Assembly: GCF_022458865.1 (NCBI RefSeq)
Contig: NZ_JAJNMU010000007.1
Span: 1-64,000 of the forward strand
Length of the DNA: 64,000 bases
From: Paenibacillus periandrae
Lineage (GTDB): Bacteria > Bacillota > Bacilli > Paenibacillales > NBRC-103111
Reading direction: 5' to 3'
Part shown: one piece after another, positions 61,889-64,000 of the stretch
Numbering within the stretch: position 1 is the first letter of the stretch
Layout of the letters: the number at the start of each line of letters is the position of its first letter
The notes under the pieces: generated by a model
Database searches by the model: none
Told to the model about the DNA's origin: nothing
What the model saw: only the letters and a program-made list of their open reading frames with translations
Program-made: the position numbers and the translations under genes

Positions 61889-64000
61889 TTATTCTAGAGA
61901 ATAAGTAAATCTATAGTTCCCACTCCCGAGCAGAACAGATACACCCAAATCCATTTGCTGAAATGAAATAAACCCTAAGGTCTCTCTTAATGGACTACCT
62001 GATTCCTTCACATTTTCAAGATTTGCATTTGGAAGCATTACAGTACCCGTTGTATTCGTCGGTATAATGACTTCAACGGTGAACTGCCGCCCCTGTTTGC
62101 TCCAACCTGAAACAATAGTCCCGTACCGGGATTCATATTTCGCCGATGCATAAGACAACCCACAATCAACAGCCGGCTGGATGTTAATTTTCTTATAACT
62201 CACTTGCTCTTTTTGGAGACCCCCAATTTCACGGTAAAGCCAATCGCCAACGCAACCAAACGCATAATGATTAAAGGACATGGAAGAAACTTTGCCATCT
62301 GGTTGGATTGCGCTCCAGGATTCCCAAATGGTAGTCGCGCCTCGTTCCACTTCATACAGCCATGATGGACATTCTGTTTGAAATAATAGCTTATATGCAA
62401 TTTCTCGTTTGCCATATTTACAGAGAACGTCCAATAAGAAAGGAACGGAAACGAATCCCGTATCAAGCCGATAGCCATTAACTTCTATAAGGCCAACCAA
62501 TTGATCCACAACTTTGCTGCGAACCTCTTCCGGAACAAGTTCAAACTGGAGCGCCAACACATATGCACCTTGATAATGTGCCGTCAGCATCCCTTCATCA
62601 TTAAGGTATTCTTCTGAAAATGCATTCCGAATATGCCCATTCAGCACCGAATACTCCTCTGCGTCTGAGTGTCTGCCTAGTATGGCGGCAATTTTAGAAA
62701 GGAGCAACGTAGAATAAGCAAAGAAAGATGTCGATACAACTTCTTTTGTCATCATGGCGCTCTCCGTTGGAGTGGCGGCACTCGGGAACAACCAGTCGCC
62801 AAAATGATATCCGGTATTCCATAGATACTTCTGTCTTTCCTTTTGCTCATCATCCATTTGTTCATAGTTGTCCGGCATCTCATCTTCCGCTGTCCGGCGA
62901 ACATAACTGATCCAACGAACCATGGAATCATAAAATTCCTCAAGCACTTGAATATCGCCATAAGCTTGAAATAAAGCCCATGGGACGATAATAATGGCAT
63001 CTCCCCAACCTGCTGAAGAATCTTTTCCCATCAACGTATGGTCTATATATCGAAAACTTTTATGGTAAGGAGCTCCATTCGGTATCTCTCCATTTGGCAG
63101 TTGTTCAAGCGCAAGATTACCGAGCCACCGTGTTAAAAATACGTGCACGTCCATATTGAATGCCGCGGTGGGTACGAATACTTGAATATCTCCAGACCAA
63201 CCGGCACGCTCCCTTTGCGGACAATCCATGGGTATCGACAGCATATTCGATTTCTGACTCCATACAATGTTTTGCTGTAAACGATTAATTCTCTCATCAG
63301 AACATTCAAAAGAGCCCGTATATCTCATATCTGAAGACAGTACAATAGCCGTAAAGTGTTCAGGCAGAACGATCCCCGGATATCCTGTAACCTTCACATA
63401 GCGGAACCCGTGAAAAGTGAAGCTGGGTTCAAACGATTCAGGTTCACCTCCGCGAAGAATATAGATATCCTTTTGATCTTTATGCCTTCCCATAATATTG
63501 TTGAGAAAATTCCCTTGTTCATCCAACACTTCGGTATGTTCCAGTATAATTTCGGTGCCTGCCGGCCCTGTTACACTCATGGAAACACGCCCCGCCATCA
63601 CTTGCCCAAAATCGACTACCGTTTCTCCTTTAGGAGTCGTTATCACTTGAACAACAGGAAGTTTTTCAACAACACGAACGGGCTCACCATAATGTGCCAC
63701 TAAATTGGAGATATCAAAATGTGCTACGTCAACATGATCCCAACTGGAATCGTCGTAATCCGGTAGTGCCCAACCATCCTTCATCAGTCTGGCGTCCACT
63801 TTTTCACCAATGAACTGATCTGAATAAAGGATATGACTGAATGATGATTTAACATGGCTATCGGAAACGATTATCTCCTGTATTCCGTCTTCGTATTCGA
63901 GTTCCAGTTGGAACAACAGACCTAGCCTATCGCCATATTGGCAGCTGTTTCCGGAGAGACCAATTCGTCCGGCATACCAGCCATCCGACAAAATAGCACC
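61889..64000 (-). CDS. Alpha-L-rhamnosidase (GH78), cut by the right edge
   Basis: The frame is open to the last base; 703 codons are visible and the N-terminal start is beyond 64000. Bac_rhamnosid_N-type beta domain (GWYAGRIGL ... DDSSWD), a concanavalin-like domain (about 105-215), then the (alpha/alpha)6 catalytic barrel with MDCPQRERAGWSGDIQVF, the general-acid region typical of GH78, WGDAIIIVPW and GATTIWESW. It hydrolyses terminal alpha-L-rhamnose from plant glycosides or pectin. There is no downstream partner inside the window; the last gene before the terminator at 61.7 kb. Confidence 0.93.
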   Translation of the reverse strand, partial: GAILSDGWYAGRIGLSGNSCQYGDRLGLLFQLELEYEDGIQEIIVSDSHVKSSFSHILYSDQFIGEKVDARLMKDGWALPDYDDSSWDHVDVAHFDISNLVAHYGEPVRVVEKLPVVQVITTPKGETVVDFGQVMAGRVSMSVTGPAGTEIILEHTEVLDEQGNFLNNIMGRHKDQKDIYILRGGEPESFEPSFTFHGFRYVKVTGYPGIVLPEHFTAIVLSSDMRYTGSFECSDERINRLQQNIVWSQKSNMLSIPMDCPQRERAGWSGDIQVFVPTAAFNMDVHVFLTRWLGNLALEQLPNGEIPNGAPYHKSFRYIDHTLMGKDSSAGWGDAIIIVPWALFQAYGDIQVLEEFYDSMVRWISYVRRTAEDEMPDNYEQMDDEQKERQKYLWNTGYHFGDWLFPSAATPTESAMMTKEVVSTSFFAYSTLLLSKIAAILGRHSDAEEYSVLNGHIRNAFSEEYLNDEGMLTAHYQGAYVLALQFELVPEEVRSKVVDQLVGLIEVNGYRLDTGFVSVPFLLDVLCKYGKREIAYKLLFQTECPSWLYEVERGATTIWESWSAIQPDGKVSSMSFNHYAFGCVGDWLYREIGGLQKEQVSYKKINIQPAVDCGLSYASAKYESRYGTIVSGWSKQGRQFTVEVIIPTNTTGTVMLPNANLENVKESGSPLRETLGFISFQQMDLGVSVLLGSGNYRFTYSLE

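Overview
The window looks like the chromosome of a spore-forming Paenibacillaceae bacterium (Paenibacillus or a close relative). The evidence is an alpha/beta small acid-soluble spore protein, the ytrH-ytrI sporulation pair, A/G-rich Shine-Dalgarno sites before almost every gene, an S-layer-homology protein, and blocks shared with Bacillus (dnaE, accD-accA-pyk, citZ-icd-mdh, phoP/phoR). No rRNA, tRNA, CRISPR or intact prophage was seen. Everything here is read by eye; no search or alignment was run.

Layout. 0-4.9 kb is a mobile and decaying region. At the left edge is a minus-strand structured RNA that I read as HEARO (an omega-RNA of IscB/IsrB), and its nuclease gene would lie beyond base 1. 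Directly next to it is a complete class IIC-like group II intron with its reverse transcriptase, inserted just after a terminator hairpin. A graveyard of frameshifted short genes follows, including a Nudix hydrolase, along with two intact-looking small ORFs. 4.9-7.4 kb carries a cytochrome bd-type quinol oxidase operon behind a TGTGA-N6-TCACA operator. 7.5-22.8 kb carries a Gfo/Idh dehydrogenase, the PhoR/PhoP two-component pair in histidine-kinase-first order, a divergent SDR/TetR pair, class I fumarase, a YfbR-type nucleotidase, a DUF4253-like protein, a TetR-RND efflux operon with a clear palindromic operator, a GNAT enzyme and an old-yellow-enzyme reductase.

23-36.4 kb is a coherent accessory block. 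One seven-gene operon holds a DinB-fold protein, an oligopeptide/glutathione-type ABC transporter with a fused double ATPase, a luciferase-like monooxygenase and an M20 deacetylase. A second operon holds three more flavin monooxygenases behind a LysR gene. By analogy with the Bacillus ytm/yxe systems this looks like import and oxidative cleavage of organosulfur (S-modified cysteine or peptide) compounds. Its last monooxygenase is a close paralogue of the one in the first operon.

36.6-51.6 kb is core metabolism: mdh, icd and citZ for the TCA cycle, with an 830-base structured gap between icd and mdh; an ATP-dependent DNA ligase; a spore protein; a glucosaminidase; ppx and ppk converging for polyphosphate turnover; a thioesterase; and pyk-accA-accD. 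51.8-60 kb carries an S-layer-type protein with near-identical 84-residue repeats, dnaE, ytrH-ytrI and a secreted SH3/BsuPI-type protein. 60-64 kb has a VOC protein, remnants of sulfite reductase cysI and of an IS transposase, and an alpha-L-rhamnosidase cut by the right edge.

Seen as a whole, the ancestral order dnaE-accDA-pyk-citZ-icd-mdh-phoPR is still visible on the minus strand, but about 25 kb of accessory genes now separates mdh from phoR/phoP.
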